Positions 27,856 through 36,706 of a stretch of 64,000 nucleotides of DNA are shown here, piece after piece; positions within the stretch are counted from its first letter, which is position 1, and every line of letters starts with the position of its first letter. Origin of the DNA: FEN-1297 sp963834015. GTDB lineage: Bacteria > Bacteroidota > Ignavibacteria > Ignavibacteriales > Ignavibacteriaceae. Position numbers and translations under genes: made by a program. The notes under the pieces were generated by a model. That model worked only from the letters and a program-made list of their open reading frames with translations. It was not told where the DNA came from and searched no databases. Location: assembly GCA_963834015.1 (NCBI GenBank), contig CAWIAG010000002.1, positions 186,001 to 250,000 on the forward strand, given 5' to 3'.

Positions 27856-29637
27856 CTATTTCATCAACATCATCTTCTGAGTTAAGGACTGATTATTATA
27901 TCTGATTTCATAAATATAAACACCGCTTGAAAGTTTAGTACCATCAAATTCTACACTATAGGTTTGCGCTGTTTTATAACCATTTACTAATGTAGCAACT
28001 TCCTGACCTAAAATATTATAAACTTTCAATGTAACATTTCCAGATTTAGGAATTGTATAGCTAATAACTGTGCTTGGGTTAAACGGATTCGGATAATTTT
28101 GCTGCAATTTGAATTGCTGAGGAAGCTCAGTCGTTTTTGAAACAGCAGTAATAACTCCTGTAGCTAATGTGTTATTAATATTTGCTATTTCAGTATTTTC
28201 TTGAGCTGACCATTGTGCATATTGAGTCGGGAACCAGCTTAAGTCGCCAAGCGGGAAATTACCCAGGCCTGCAGTTAATAGATCAGAATTAGTATAAGAA
28301 AGATTAATCGGAATTGGCCAATCCGGATAATCGAAATATTGGCTTTCTGGGTTAGATGCCTGTCGCCAGGAAGTCAACGTACCCGTGAAGGATGTATCAA
28401 CGCATGCTATTGAGTATGTTTTTAGTATAGCCAACTGAGTTGTAAATAAAACATCCGTATTTACAAATTTAGGTAATTCATTTTGAATCCATGTACCATT
28501 TGTGAGTTTAGGATTATCTTTTTTATCCGCAAATGCGGCCGCAGTTCTTGAATTCATTATAATCCGCTGAGAGACCCAACTTGTCTCGCCATCTACCTTT
28601 TTTGCATTTAATGTTGAATCGATATTGGAAAGGGATGCATCCCAATAAACTAAATTTTTGTCAGCATAAAAACTTCCGCCTGCTACACCAATTAGATTAG
28701 TTGCATTAAAAGCAGAATCGACTATTATATTAACAAAACCCATAGGCAGGCTATCAGGATCAACTTCACCTCCATCAGCAGATTCAAGGACAGGAGCAAA
28801 ATCCTGCAACTGGCAGTTCACAAAAATATTATTTGTTACACTATAATTCGGGTGATCGGCGCCGGAATTCATGAAAACAAAACCGGAGCAATCAATCCAG
28901 TCATTGTGATTGAAAAATATTTTATTGACGTTATAACCAGGCCGTGTTTTGTAATTACTACCCTGCGTATTCACATGTGTACAATTTTCAACCCAAATTG
29001 TATCCTCATTAGCAAAAAAGTCTAAAATACCGCCATTTCGACGGCAAGAATAACCGTCCAAATTTACAAAGTAATCGCCCTTTAAAAAAATTCTGAAGAA
29101 GGGTCCGGGATTAGGAAAAAGTGTCCACAAATTATGCTCTACAATGCTGTTATCTAATTCAATTCTGGCACCGGAGCTTCCGCCGATGAAACCAAATCCT
29201 TCTCCCCCGGCAGAATTAGCTTCCTCAATATCAATGTTTTTTAAAAGCAAATCATAACCGCTATTTATACCTCCTGTAGAAGAACCACCCTGATAAACAG
29301 CACCCTGAAGAACCGGCGGCGGCAGAGTACTTTGACTTAATTTTATAGATGTTTGGATTGGACCCATAATAATTGCTCTTTGACTTGATGAAGTAGTAGG
29401 AGTATTTACAAGGGAATAAATTCCACCATTGTGCAACTCATATACACGATCTGCAGGAGCAACAGTATCTATACTAAGAACAGAGTATAATGTATTCGGG
29501 GAACCATAATCTGTGTCATCTTTTATCACAAGAGTATCGCCGCTTTGCGACAAGACATAATCTGATAATGTTTGTGCAAAAACAGACGGCAAGAATAAAA
29601 GAAAGAACAAACCGAAAACTCGTAAGAACTTACTCAT
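27856..29637 (-). CDS. Secreted right-handed beta-helix protein with sorting domain (partner of TonB receptor A)
   Basis: A 593-residue exported protein (signal MSKFLRVFGLFFLLFLPSVF). Residues 25-330 show repeating short strands and Asn-rich turns of a parallel beta-helix (GYDLLLKNIDIEEANSAGG, LDNSIVEHNLWTLF, KIFFNHNDWIDCSGFVFMN, VTNNIFVNCQLQDFAP). Residues 508-593 are a type A sorting domain (LQQNYPNPFNPSTVISY to KMMLMK), so secretion to the surface by type IX is expected. It is paralogous to the protein at 58180-59892; both share NLSYTN-x5-TAG and PLGDL-x-W-x-P before the tail. No lyase catalytic residues could be assigned. It lies 125 bp after the TonB receptor and has a perfect AGGAGG site. 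Confidence 0.82.
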   Translation of the reverse strand: MSKFLRVFGLFFLLFLPSVFAQTLSDYVLSQSGDTLVIKDDTDYGSPNTLYSVLSIDTVAPADRVYELHNGGIYSLVNTPTTSSSQRAIIMGPIQTSIKLSQSTLPPPVLQGAVYQGGSSTGGINSGYDLLLKNIDIEEANSAGGEGFGFIGGSSGARIELDNSIVEHNLWTLFPNPGPFFRIFLKGDYFVNLDGYSCRRNGGILDFFANEDTIWVENCTHVNTQGSNYKTRPGYNVNKIFFNHNDWIDCSGFVFMNSGADHPNYSVTNNIFVNCQLQDFAPVLESADGGEVDPDSLPMGFVNIIVDSAFNATNLIGVAGGSFYADKNLVYWDASLSNIDSTLNAKKVDGETSWVSQRIIMNSRTAAAFADKKDNPKLTNGTWIQNELPKFVNTDVLFTTQLAILKTYSIACVDTSFTGTLTSWRQASNPESQYFDYPDWPIPINLSYTNSDLLTAGLGNFPLGDLSWFPTQYAQWSAQENTEIANINNTLATGVITAVSKTTELPQQFKLQQNYPNPFNPSTVISYTIPKSGNVTLKVYNILGQEVATLVNGYKTAQTYSVEFDGTKLSSGVYIYEIRYNNQSLTQKMMLMK

Positions 29638-29675
29638 TTTGAGCCTCCTAATAAATTAATTAAATGTTGGTCTTT

Positions 29676-29732
29676 TTTGAGAAATTGTTTCTCAAACTAA
29701 AAAATATTTTATTTTTGAACAGCCACCTCCTT
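29676..29732 (-). promoter_or_regulatory. Stem-loop and orphan Shine-Dalgarno between receptor and beta-helix genes
   Basis: AAGGAGGTGG (minus strand, 29732-29723) is a near-perfect anti-16S match but lies about 86 bases before the ATG at 29637, which has its own AGGAGG. Between them is the hairpin TTTGAGAAA-loop-TTTCTCAAA (29676-29696). Only a five-codon GTG frame follows the first site. It may be a ribosome stand-by or mRNA-stabilising site that sets the receptor to partner ratio. Confidence 0.45.
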
Positions 29733-29762
29733 TTTTTAATACTATTTGATTAAAATAAACCT

Positions 29763-32700
29763 TTAAAAAGAGTATCGTAAATTAGCCTGGAATGTTGTTG
29801 GTGAATATAAAACGGACACTTCATTGTGTGTGATTGGTAGAGTCGGTCCCATTCTGTAATTTTGATACGTCCTTACTGCATTATGGAAAATATTTAGTCC
29901 ATTCACACCAATACTCAAACCATTAACCGGCAGATCTTGCTTTAGCAAAAAAGCCCAATTATATATATTGCCGGTATATACAGATTCTTCAGGCCTTAAA
30001 GCTACATTATCTAATACATTACCAAGCATATTAAATGACATACGTCCGGAAAATCCTTTATAATCAACACCGAGCGCAACATTTACAACATCGTTAGCCT
30101 GCTGAATTAATCTTCCGACATAAACAGTATCGGTCGTTTGGTATACAGTTTGAAGCTTGCCGTTTGGCTGACGAACAGTAACCGGATTATTCTGAATAAC
30201 CTGATAGGCCATATTTGACCCGGATTTTGTGTAGTTTGCATCTAATACAACCAAATTAAATGGAAATGGTAAATACCAGAAACTTGTCTGCCAATCAATT
30301 TCAACACCTCTGATATAACCGGGATTTGGATTATTTAAAGAAGTATTAACAATATCCTGAGCTCTTGTTGTATAACCAAATCTCTGCGCAAAAAATGCTG
30401 AGTCGGGAAGATTGATATTACCGGCATAATCAGCTAGATTTCCATAGTATATTTGGGTATTGAACATTACATCTTTTAATTGCTTATAGTATGCGTCTAT
30501 CGTTAAAAGGCCAACTATATTACTGTATATGGATCCAACAACATCAAAGTTTTGAGCTTTAGTAGGCCTTAGTGTAGGATTTCCTAATTCATAGTCAGCA
30601 TCCGGATAAACTGCGATTTTGGGAATAATTGATAAATAATCCGGTCGGGAGATACCGGTTGAATAAGCAATTCTAATATCCGACCAATCGTTAACATTAT
30701 ATTTAAGCTGCAAATTGGGGAAGAAATTATTGTCCGTCCGGTCAACGTTAAAGTAATTTGAAGGTACTTCGTGTAATAAACTAACAGGATTGGTGGAGTC
30801 CATAATAGAACCGTATTGAGTAGTAATTGCGTTACCGTAAATACTTTGAATAACATATGTGAAATTAGCATGATAAATCATATTATAACTTTCATAACGA
30901 ACACCGCCAAGTAAAGTTAATTTTTGAGAAAAATTAAAAGTACCCATTAAATAACCTGCCGTAAATTGTTCTGCGCCGTTCCAATTATTTTTCCAACTGT
31001 CAGCTTCTTGAAGCGGCGAGGACCAGCCAGCCATATCTTTTTGCAACCAATCGCTATAAACATCCGAATTTATTACTTCAGTAAAACCATTTTTAAAATT
31101 ATATTCATCGCTTAGAAAATTTTGTCCTCTTGTAAAATTATTTTGCAAAATTTGCGTTAAATGCAACTGATTAGCAGGGCTTAGTTGTGTACCCGGGAAG
31201 AAATTGATTGAAGCCAAATCATTAGGATTATATAAATCCGAAGGACCATGAGCGAAATACTCCGTATAAACATTTTCACGTGTTGTTCTTATATATTTAG
31301 CGCCTGCTTTAAATATTGCCGTGATATCATTGGAAATATTAAGCGGCGCTGTAACATCAAAAGATGCATTATATAAGTGCTGATAAAATTGATTATTATA
31401 AGCCCCTGTCCATCCTGCTATTTCTGCACTATCTATGTCAGCCCGATTAATATTGTCAAAAATAGGAAAGGTTTTTTGCAATGTCATTGCTTGTTCAGCC
31501 TGAGCGGAATTATATGTTATTTTGTTACCTTGAGAATTAAATCCAAAAGGAGCAATAATCTGACTTTGATTCATAAATTCATCCCATTGATTACCAGGCC
31601 CGGTTGCCTGATCTGCAAACAGAGTATATTGTTCTGTGGCGGAATGCGATAAACTTGCTTCGACTTTTATATCGCCAAAAGTATTTTCAGCCTGCAGAGC
31701 GTTAATCCATAAATCCTTTCCATATAAGTCGTAATCTTGTGTATAGTTTGCCGTGGTATTATCAAAACTTAGTTGAACAATATTATTCCGTTGATCTGTA
31801 ACCTGGCCGGAATAAGTATTCTGAAAAACTATTTTTCCATCCGGAAGTTTATAATCTAATATAAAACTCCCGCCGGCAGTTTTAACAACATCATCATCGT
31901 ATTCAAAATTTGCACCTCCTGTTTGATAAACAGCCTGGCCATATACCGTGCCGGCAGATCCATTAATTTCCGGTGTAATGGAAGCGCTTTGGTTGCCGCC
32001 ATCTGAACGATCCATACTTCCCTGTAAAAAAACACCAAATTTATCATTAAAGAAACGGTCACTGACACTTCCCCAATATTTATAATTATCCGTGGTATAA
32101 TCCGATGAATTGTAATTTCCCTGGGCAAGAACATCAAAATGGATACCTGTTGGCGCTTCCCTTAACCTTAAATTAACGGTGCCGCCGGCAGTATTGGCAT
32201 CCATATCCGGTGTAAGAACTTTTGTAACTTCAATACCGGAGAGCAAATTTGATGATATAAAGCCAAGATCTGATGCACGGTCCGTCATATCTGTTGATGG
32301 TAATTCAATGCCGTTTATTAGAATTTGATTCATTTTAGCCTGAACTCCTCGAATGACTACCTGGTCCCCGTTCATCAGGGAAACACCAGGCAGACGGCTG
32401 AGCGCTGTTGCGGCATTATCATCCGGCAATTGTTGAATTTTTTCAGATGATACCACATTTATTATAGTATTGGAAGTAAGTTGCTCGTTAATGGCTTGTT
32501 TTTGTCCCGAAGCCTGAGCTGTTACAACTATTTCCTGACCTTCAAGTGCCACACTTTGAAGCGCTACATATAATTTACGAGTAACTCCTGCATCAACAAC
32601 AACCGCGATAGATTTTTCTTTATAGCCAATATAACTGATTATAATAGTATACCGACCGGGAGAAATTTGACTTAATTTGTAATTACCATCCAAGTCCGTA

Positions 32701-32873
32701 GCTGCTCCCATTGCAGTACCTTGTATAATGACGCTTGCACCAAATAAAGGCTGTTTAGTTGTTGAATCAGATATAACACCTTGAATTTGACCAAATTTTC
32801 CCTGACCGGAAACGATTGAAGATCCGATTAAAAGGAAATAAAAAATTATTAGGGGTTTTTTGAATAAAAGCAT
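29763..32873 (-). CDS. TonB-dependent receptor A (TonB-Xanth-Caul type)
   Basis: A 1036-residue outer-membrane receptor. After the signal peptide, residues 27-115 are a carboxypeptidase-regulatory-like domain (IQGVISDSTTKQPLFGASV, GNYKLSQISPGRYTIIISY). The plug follows (INEQLTSNTIINVVSSEKI, LSRLPGVSLMNGDQVVIRG, ATALSRLPG) with TPDMDANTAGGTVNLRLRE, which is typical of the Xanthomonas/Caulobacter carbohydrate-type receptors rather than SusC. The barrel ends in an aromatic residue (NLRYSF). It would import oligosaccharides using ExbBD-TonB energy. A LacI-type operator lies 239 bp upstream, and no SusD gene is near; instead the beta-helix protein follows. Confidence 0.88.
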   Translation of the reverse strand: MLLFKKPLIIFYFLLIGSSIVSGQGKFGQIQGVISDSTTKQPLFGASVIIQGTAMGAATDLDGNYKLSQISPGRYTIIISYIGYKEKSIAVVVDAGVTRKLYVALQSVALEGQEIVVTAQASGQKQAINEQLTSNTIINVVSSEKIQQLPDDNAATALSRLPGVSLMNGDQVVIRGVQAKMNQILINGIELPSTDMTDRASDLGFISSNLLSGIEVTKVLTPDMDANTAGGTVNLRLREAPTGIHFDVLAQGNYNSSDYTTDNYKYWGSVSDRFFNDKFGVFLQGSMDRSDGGNQSASITPEINGSAGTVYGQAVYQTGGANFEYDDDVVKTAGGSFILDYKLPDGKIVFQNTYSGQVTDQRNNIVQLSFDNTTANYTQDYDLYGKDLWINALQAENTFGDIKVEASLSHSATEQYTLFADQATGPGNQWDEFMNQSQIIAPFGFNSQGNKITYNSAQAEQAMTLQKTFPIFDNINRADIDSAEIAGWTGAYNNQFYQHLYNASFDVTAPLNISNDITAIFKAGAKYIRTTRENVYTEYFAHGPSDLYNPNDLASINFFPGTQLSPANQLHLTQILQNNFTRGQNFLSDEYNFKNGFTEVINSDVYSDWLQKDMAGWSSPLQEADSWKNNWNGAEQFTAGYLMGTFNFSQKLTLLGGVRYESYNMIYHANFTYVIQSIYGNAITTQYGSIMDSTNPVSLLHEVPSNYFNVDRTDNNFFPNLQLKYNVNDWSDIRIAYSTGISRPDYLSIIPKIAVYPDADYELGNPTLRPTKAQNFDVVGSIYSNIVGLLTIDAYYKQLKDVMFNTQIYYGNLADYAGNINLPDSAFFAQRFGYTTRAQDIVNTSLNNPNPGYIRGVEIDWQTSFWYLPFPFNLVVLDANYTKSGSNMAYQVIQNNPVTVRQPNGKLQTVYQTTDTVYVGRLIQQANDVVNVALGVDYKGFSGRMSFNMLGNVLDNVALRPEESVYTGNIYNWAFLLKQDLPVNGLSIGVNGLNIFHNAVRTYQNYRMGPTLPITHNEVSVLYSPTTFQANLRYSF

Positions 32874-33111
32874 TTTTCAACCTTTTATTTTGTTATTAAG
32901 TGATTAAATAAACTTATCAGTACTATAAATATTTACAATATCCTTAACTGTCAGAGTTAATCAAATAAATTTATTTTCAACAAAAGAATCAGACTTGAAA
33001 ACAAACAAATATATAAGCTAATTTAGCAAGCAGGCTCCCTTTACCTGAACCGGAGATACTATTCTTGCGTTTCTTCGATTTAAATCCCATCTAATCTTAA
33101 CATTGAACATT

Positions 33112-33160
33112 TTGAACCGTTTCAAATTTAATTATATCATTTAAATTAAATTAAAAACAA
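33112..33160 (-). promoter_or_regulatory. Promoter and LacI-type operator of TonB receptor A
   Basis: On the minus strand TTGTTT (33160-33155), 18 bp, TATAAT (33136-33131), then the operator TTGAAACGGTTCAA (33125-33112) five bases further on, covering the expected start point. The 14-mer is identical to the sites at 18250, 39234 and 49930. Confidence 0.68.
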
Positions 33161-33275
33161 TTTTAAGAAAAAACAAGAGAATTTTAAAAAATAATTAATT
33201 TTTTATCTCAACGGAAAAATCTATCAATTAAAGATTTAGGAAATGCAAGTAATTGCATAACCGGAATATATAATT

Positions 33276-33322
33276 AGGGTTCGGTGAAAAAGTTTAATTT
33301 TGCTTACCGTATTTGCAGATAT
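33276..33322. repeat. Copy B of a two-copy repeat (possible IS end)
   Basis: TTAGGGTTCGGTGAAAAAGT and then TTGCTTACCGTATTTGC resemble 23337-23395. Here the repeat overlaps the stop codon of the decayed frame 33304-33484, so it may be the end of an insertion sequence. Confidence 0.5.
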
Positions 33323-33647
33323 GTAAATGCGTTTGAAGCATACTCAAATAACATAATCTTCATTATTTTTTCGATCTGTAAAAATGGCCAACAAAGAACC
33401 TTGTTTGCGTAGCGAACAAGATTCATTACTTTGCTTTTATAATCATCTCTCATATGGCTATAAGTCCATCTAATCCCGGTTTCCCAAGGTCATACATTGC
33501 TTTCGAATAAGTACTATCAATTCTTCAAATTGAATGATCTCCGAAAGATTACCGTGTGAAAGAAATATGATAAAATCTTTCCGCGTACGAAGATTACATG
33601 GTTTAACACTTGCCCTATCAACAACAATTTTTTTATTAGGTACTATT
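33304..33647 (-). pseudogene. Decayed coding sequence, possible transposase remnant
   Basis: Two overlapping minus frames look coding. One runs from the GH8 end through SVKPCNLRTRKDFIIFLSHG and LIVLIRKQCMTLGNRD to a stop at 33470. The other (33304-33484) reads PWETGIRWTYSHMRDDYKSK, then VMNLVRYANKVLCWPF, ending LQIR. A frameshift near 33475-33485 would join them. I do not recognise the family; the link to a repeated end sequence suggests a transposon fragment. The remaining 32874-33303 holds only the promoter and repeat. Confidence 0.4.
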
Positions 33648-34925
33648 TTAATTCGAACTATCAGAACAACCAGGAACCGGTTTGTTATCCAGATTATAAA
33701 TTTTAAAATTACCACTTACTTGCAGCATTGCCAGCATATACAGCATACCATCATAATAACGGAAATGACCGGTAGGAATTTGAACGTTCCATAATTCTTC
33801 AAGAAACTCTTTCCTGTTTACATTTGTAGAAGCAAGACAGGCAACTGCGTTCATTGCCATGAGACCAACCGGGTGATCGTTTGAAAGTTTTTTGCCTTCC
33901 AAAGTATAAATGCACCCGTATTTTGTTAACCCCTCTGAATAGAAAAAATCCAGCAGTTGATTACATTCCAATATTTCCCTGTTATCGCGTGCAAACCATT
34001 CATAATCAACAGCGATATTCATAGCAACCCGCCAGGCATCATAACGGAAGTTACTATGGCCTCTTCCCCATGGATTAGACGGATTACCATTAAATTCAGC
34101 AAAATCCGGGGCTAAGCCTGTAACCGGATTAGCCACCTTTTTTAAAAATTCCCTGCTTGCAGCAGCAACACTGCACCAAAATGTATTATTAGTATCTGCC
34201 CAGCGCGCCCAAAGCTCATAATAGTGAGGCATATGATATGACGGATCGGTAAAATCATCAGCCTTTCCAATGGGTACAAATACCACCAGTTTCTCTTTCT
34301 TATTAAACATATTAGTAACAGCGTCATTTCGGTCTGAGGATTCATTTTTACCAAGCATTGCATTCAATATTTTTTGTGCTTCTGCTTTATAATTATAAAT
34401 ACCTTCACCATCACCCCATCTGGCAGATGCAAAAAAGAGCGCCATAACAAACCATTCTTCACCGTCTGAAGCCGAATTAGAATCTATTACTGTACCGTCT
34501 GTTTTGCAGTGCCAGGCAAAATAATTTTTCGATTGCCCATTTTTATTCTGCATATACGTAATGGCCCAAGTCCAGATCCTGTCAAATTCATTCTTCATAT
34601 CTAACTGAACGGTAATCATCATACCATAAGACATTCCTTCAGTCCGAATATCGTTATTATTAATGTCTTCAATATATGCCTTGTCTTTTCCGACGGGATA
34701 ATAAACTCTTTGAGTGGAATCGTTGCCATAGAACAATTGATTAACTGCTTTGTTAATTTTAGATTTGACCTCTAATTGGCTTTTGCCCAATAATTCTTCA
34801 AATAAATCAGGATATTTACCAGAAATATATGAGCCGGAAAAGACAGCCGGCGATAATTTCTGTGCAGGAAAAAATTCGAATAATAAAAGGAAAAAAATAC
34901 TTAATTTTTTTGTTTTTATAAACAT
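33648..34925 (-). CDS. GH8 reducing-end xylose-releasing exo-oligoxylanase (Rex-like)
   Basis: A 425-residue exported GH8 enzyme with an (alpha/alpha)6 barrel. General acid E96 lies in NDIRTEGMSYGMM and the base fits D296 in RYDAWRV. KNYFAWHC, SASDGEEWF and the ending HFRYYDGMLYMLAMLQVSG are close to Rex enzymes rather than endoglucanases. Rex removes xylose from the reducing end of xylo-oligosaccharides by inversion. It is the first enzyme downstream of the GPH transporter (120 bp) on the same strand, consistent with stepwise xylan breakdown. Confidence 0.87.
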   Translation of the reverse strand: MFIKTKKLSIFFLLLFEFFPAQKLSPAVFSGSYISGKYPDLFEELLGKSQLEVKSKINKAVNQLFYGNDSTQRVYYPVGKDKAYIEDINNNDIRTEGMSYGMMITVQLDMKNEFDRIWTWAITYMQNKNGQSKNYFAWHCKTDGTVIDSNSASDGEEWFVMALFFASARWGDGEGIYNYKAEAQKILNAMLGKNESSDRNDAVTNMFNKKEKLVVFVPIGKADDFTDPSYHMPHYYELWARWADTNNTFWCSVAAASREFLKKVANPVTGLAPDFAEFNGNPSNPWGRGHSNFRYDAWRVAMNIAVDYEWFARDNREILECNQLLDFFYSEGLTKYGCIYTLEGKKLSNDHPVGLMAMNAVACLASTNVNRKEFLEELWNVQIPTGHFRYYDGMLYMLAMLQVSGNFKIYNLDNKPVPGCSDSSN

Positions 34926-35045
34926 ATCAATAAAGAATGAACTTCGCTCCGAATGAGTTAATAATATTTTTTATAAAAATTGTAAAACGATTTTTTAAAA
35001 ATTTGCTTTCAATTCTATCATCAAAATTTCATTATTCGTTTTTAT

Positions 35046-36464
35046 TTAAGAAGCTTCAATCAAGTCGTTAGAAGTTTTTTTTCTTCTGGCTGTTAAATCT
35101 TCTTCAATATTAATCATCATTTTATTGGTAAGCGGATAGAACAACATTAGTAATCCGCCTATTATTCCGAAAGCTGAAGGATAAATACTTATTAGTAATA
35201 TTATTCCGCGCATAGATTCCGGTGTTTGTAACTGGTTGGCAGCAAATCCATGATAAGCCAAAACCCATCCGACAATAGCTCCACCTAAAGAAAGCCCAAG
35301 TTTTAAAGCGAATAATGATGCAGCCATAATAAGGCCTGTAGCACGGCGATTATTTTTCCACTCTGAAAAATCTGCTGCATCAGTGTACATGGCCCATTGA
35401 AGTACCGATACCGGGCCAAAAAAGAAAGAGATAAGCAGGTTCAGAATAAAGATAAGCATTACGTTTTGCGGTTGCAAAAAATAAAACGAGTTGCACAAAA
35501 CAGCACTTACAATCAGAAAACCCAAATAGGTATTCTTTTTATCAAATATTTTTGCGAACTTGTCAGTTAGGATTGCCCCAATAACAGTTGCAATTGTACC
35601 TGTCATCATAAAGAATGAAGTAAATTCTTCATAGGTCATATTAAAAACATGTCCGAAAAGATTAAGCTGCTGCGCCCCGATATAATATTTAAAATAATAT
35701 ACTTGCGAAGAACTTCGAATTACAATATAAATTAGCTGGAAAATTGTGGCTCCGGCAACCAAAAGCCAGGGTTTATTCGTAAATAAATCCTTAATATCTT
35801 GTCTGGAATTTGCCTTTTGTTCTTTAGGAGGACTAACTCTTTCTTTAGTAGTAAGAAAAGTTATCATGAAAAATACAAATGCCAATCCGGCAATGCAGCT
35901 CATGGTCAACTGCCAGCCAACTTTTACATTGTCTTTACCGAAAAAACCAACAAGATATACAGTAACAGCCTGCACTATAAAACCGCCTGCAAATGCTGCA
36001 ACAAACCTGTAAGAAGAAAGTATAGTACGCTGTTCTGAATTAGGAGTAATTACACCCATCAGAGCCGAATAAGGGACATTAATACCGGAATATATCATCA
36101 TCATCAAAGAGTAAGTTATATATGCGTATACTAATTTACCTGTGCTATTGAATCCCGGAGTAGTAAAAGTTAAAATTCCTATAATCGCAAATGGAAGGGC
36201 AAGCCAAAGAAGGAATGGCCGGAATTTGCCCCAACGTGTTTGGGTACGATCCGATATCATACCAATAACAGGATCGAAGAAAGCGTCCCAAATACGAGTA
36301 ACTAAAAACATTGTCCCTACAGCAGCAGCAGGCAGGCCGAATACATCCGTATAATAGAACATTAGAAATAATATAAAGGTTTGGAAAAAAAGATTGGATG
36401 CGCAATCCCCTAAACTAAAGCCAATTTTTTCCTTTAAGGAAAGCTTTTCTAAAGTGTTCTGCAC
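35046..36464 (-). CDS. GPH-family sugar:cation symporter (xyloside transporter-like)
   Basis: A 472-residue permease with twelve helices. SLKEKIGFSLGDCASNLFFQ at the N-terminus and FVTRIWDAFFDPVIGMISDRT-like segment (LVTRIWDAFFDPVIGMISD) after TM2 are the glycoside-pentoside-hexuronide signatures (MelB/XynP/YicJ group). It imports oligosaccharides or xylosides together with Na+ or H+. It stands between the GH3 beta-glycosidase and the GH8 exo-oligoxylanase on one strand, supporting transport of xylo-oligosaccharides across the inner membrane. Confidence 0.85.
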   Translation of the reverse strand: MQNTLEKLSLKEKIGFSLGDCASNLFFQTFILFLMFYYTDVFGLPAAAVGTMFLVTRIWDAFFDPVIGMISDRTQTRWGKFRPFLLWLALPFAIIGILTFTTPGFNSTGKLVYAYITYSLMMMIYSGINVPYSALMGVITPNSEQRTILSSYRFVAAFAGGFIVQAVTVYLVGFFGKDNVKVGWQLTMSCIAGLAFVFFMITFLTTKERVSPPKEQKANSRQDIKDLFTNKPWLLVAGATIFQLIYIVIRSSSQVYYFKYYIGAQQLNLFGHVFNMTYEEFTSFFMMTGTIATVIGAILTDKFAKIFDKKNTYLGFLIVSAVLCNSFYFLQPQNVMLIFILNLLISFFFGPVSVLQWAMYTDAADFSEWKNNRRATGLIMAASLFALKLGLSLGGAIVGWVLAYHGFAANQLQTPESMRGIILLISIYPSAFGIIGGLLMLFYPLTNKMMINIEEDLTARRKKTSNDLIEAS

Positions 36465-36706
36465 AATTTACTCCACAGATTTTAATATTAGAGAAGGATA
36501 TCTTATATTATAAATAAAATGTTGATTATAACATTTCATTATATAAACAGTTAAACAATTATTTCCGGTCTACTGTTAAGCCATCTAATCATGAATAAAA
36601 TTATGAATAATTTTTACAAATTTAATTTTTCTATTTTTTAAGAACAATATATGCTTTCTTCAACCAGAAATTTGTTCAAGATGAGAAATTAAAATCAATT
36701 GAATTA

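Noticed and set aside
29763..32873. Receptor A as a SusC of a SusC/SusD pair
   Set aside because: The plug motifs fit the TonB-Xanth-Caul group and no SusD-like gene is adjacent.
33470..33715. 81-codon minus frame as a real gene
   Set aside because: Its first third overlaps the end of the GH8 gene and the rest joins a frameshifted scrap; treated as a decayed sequence.
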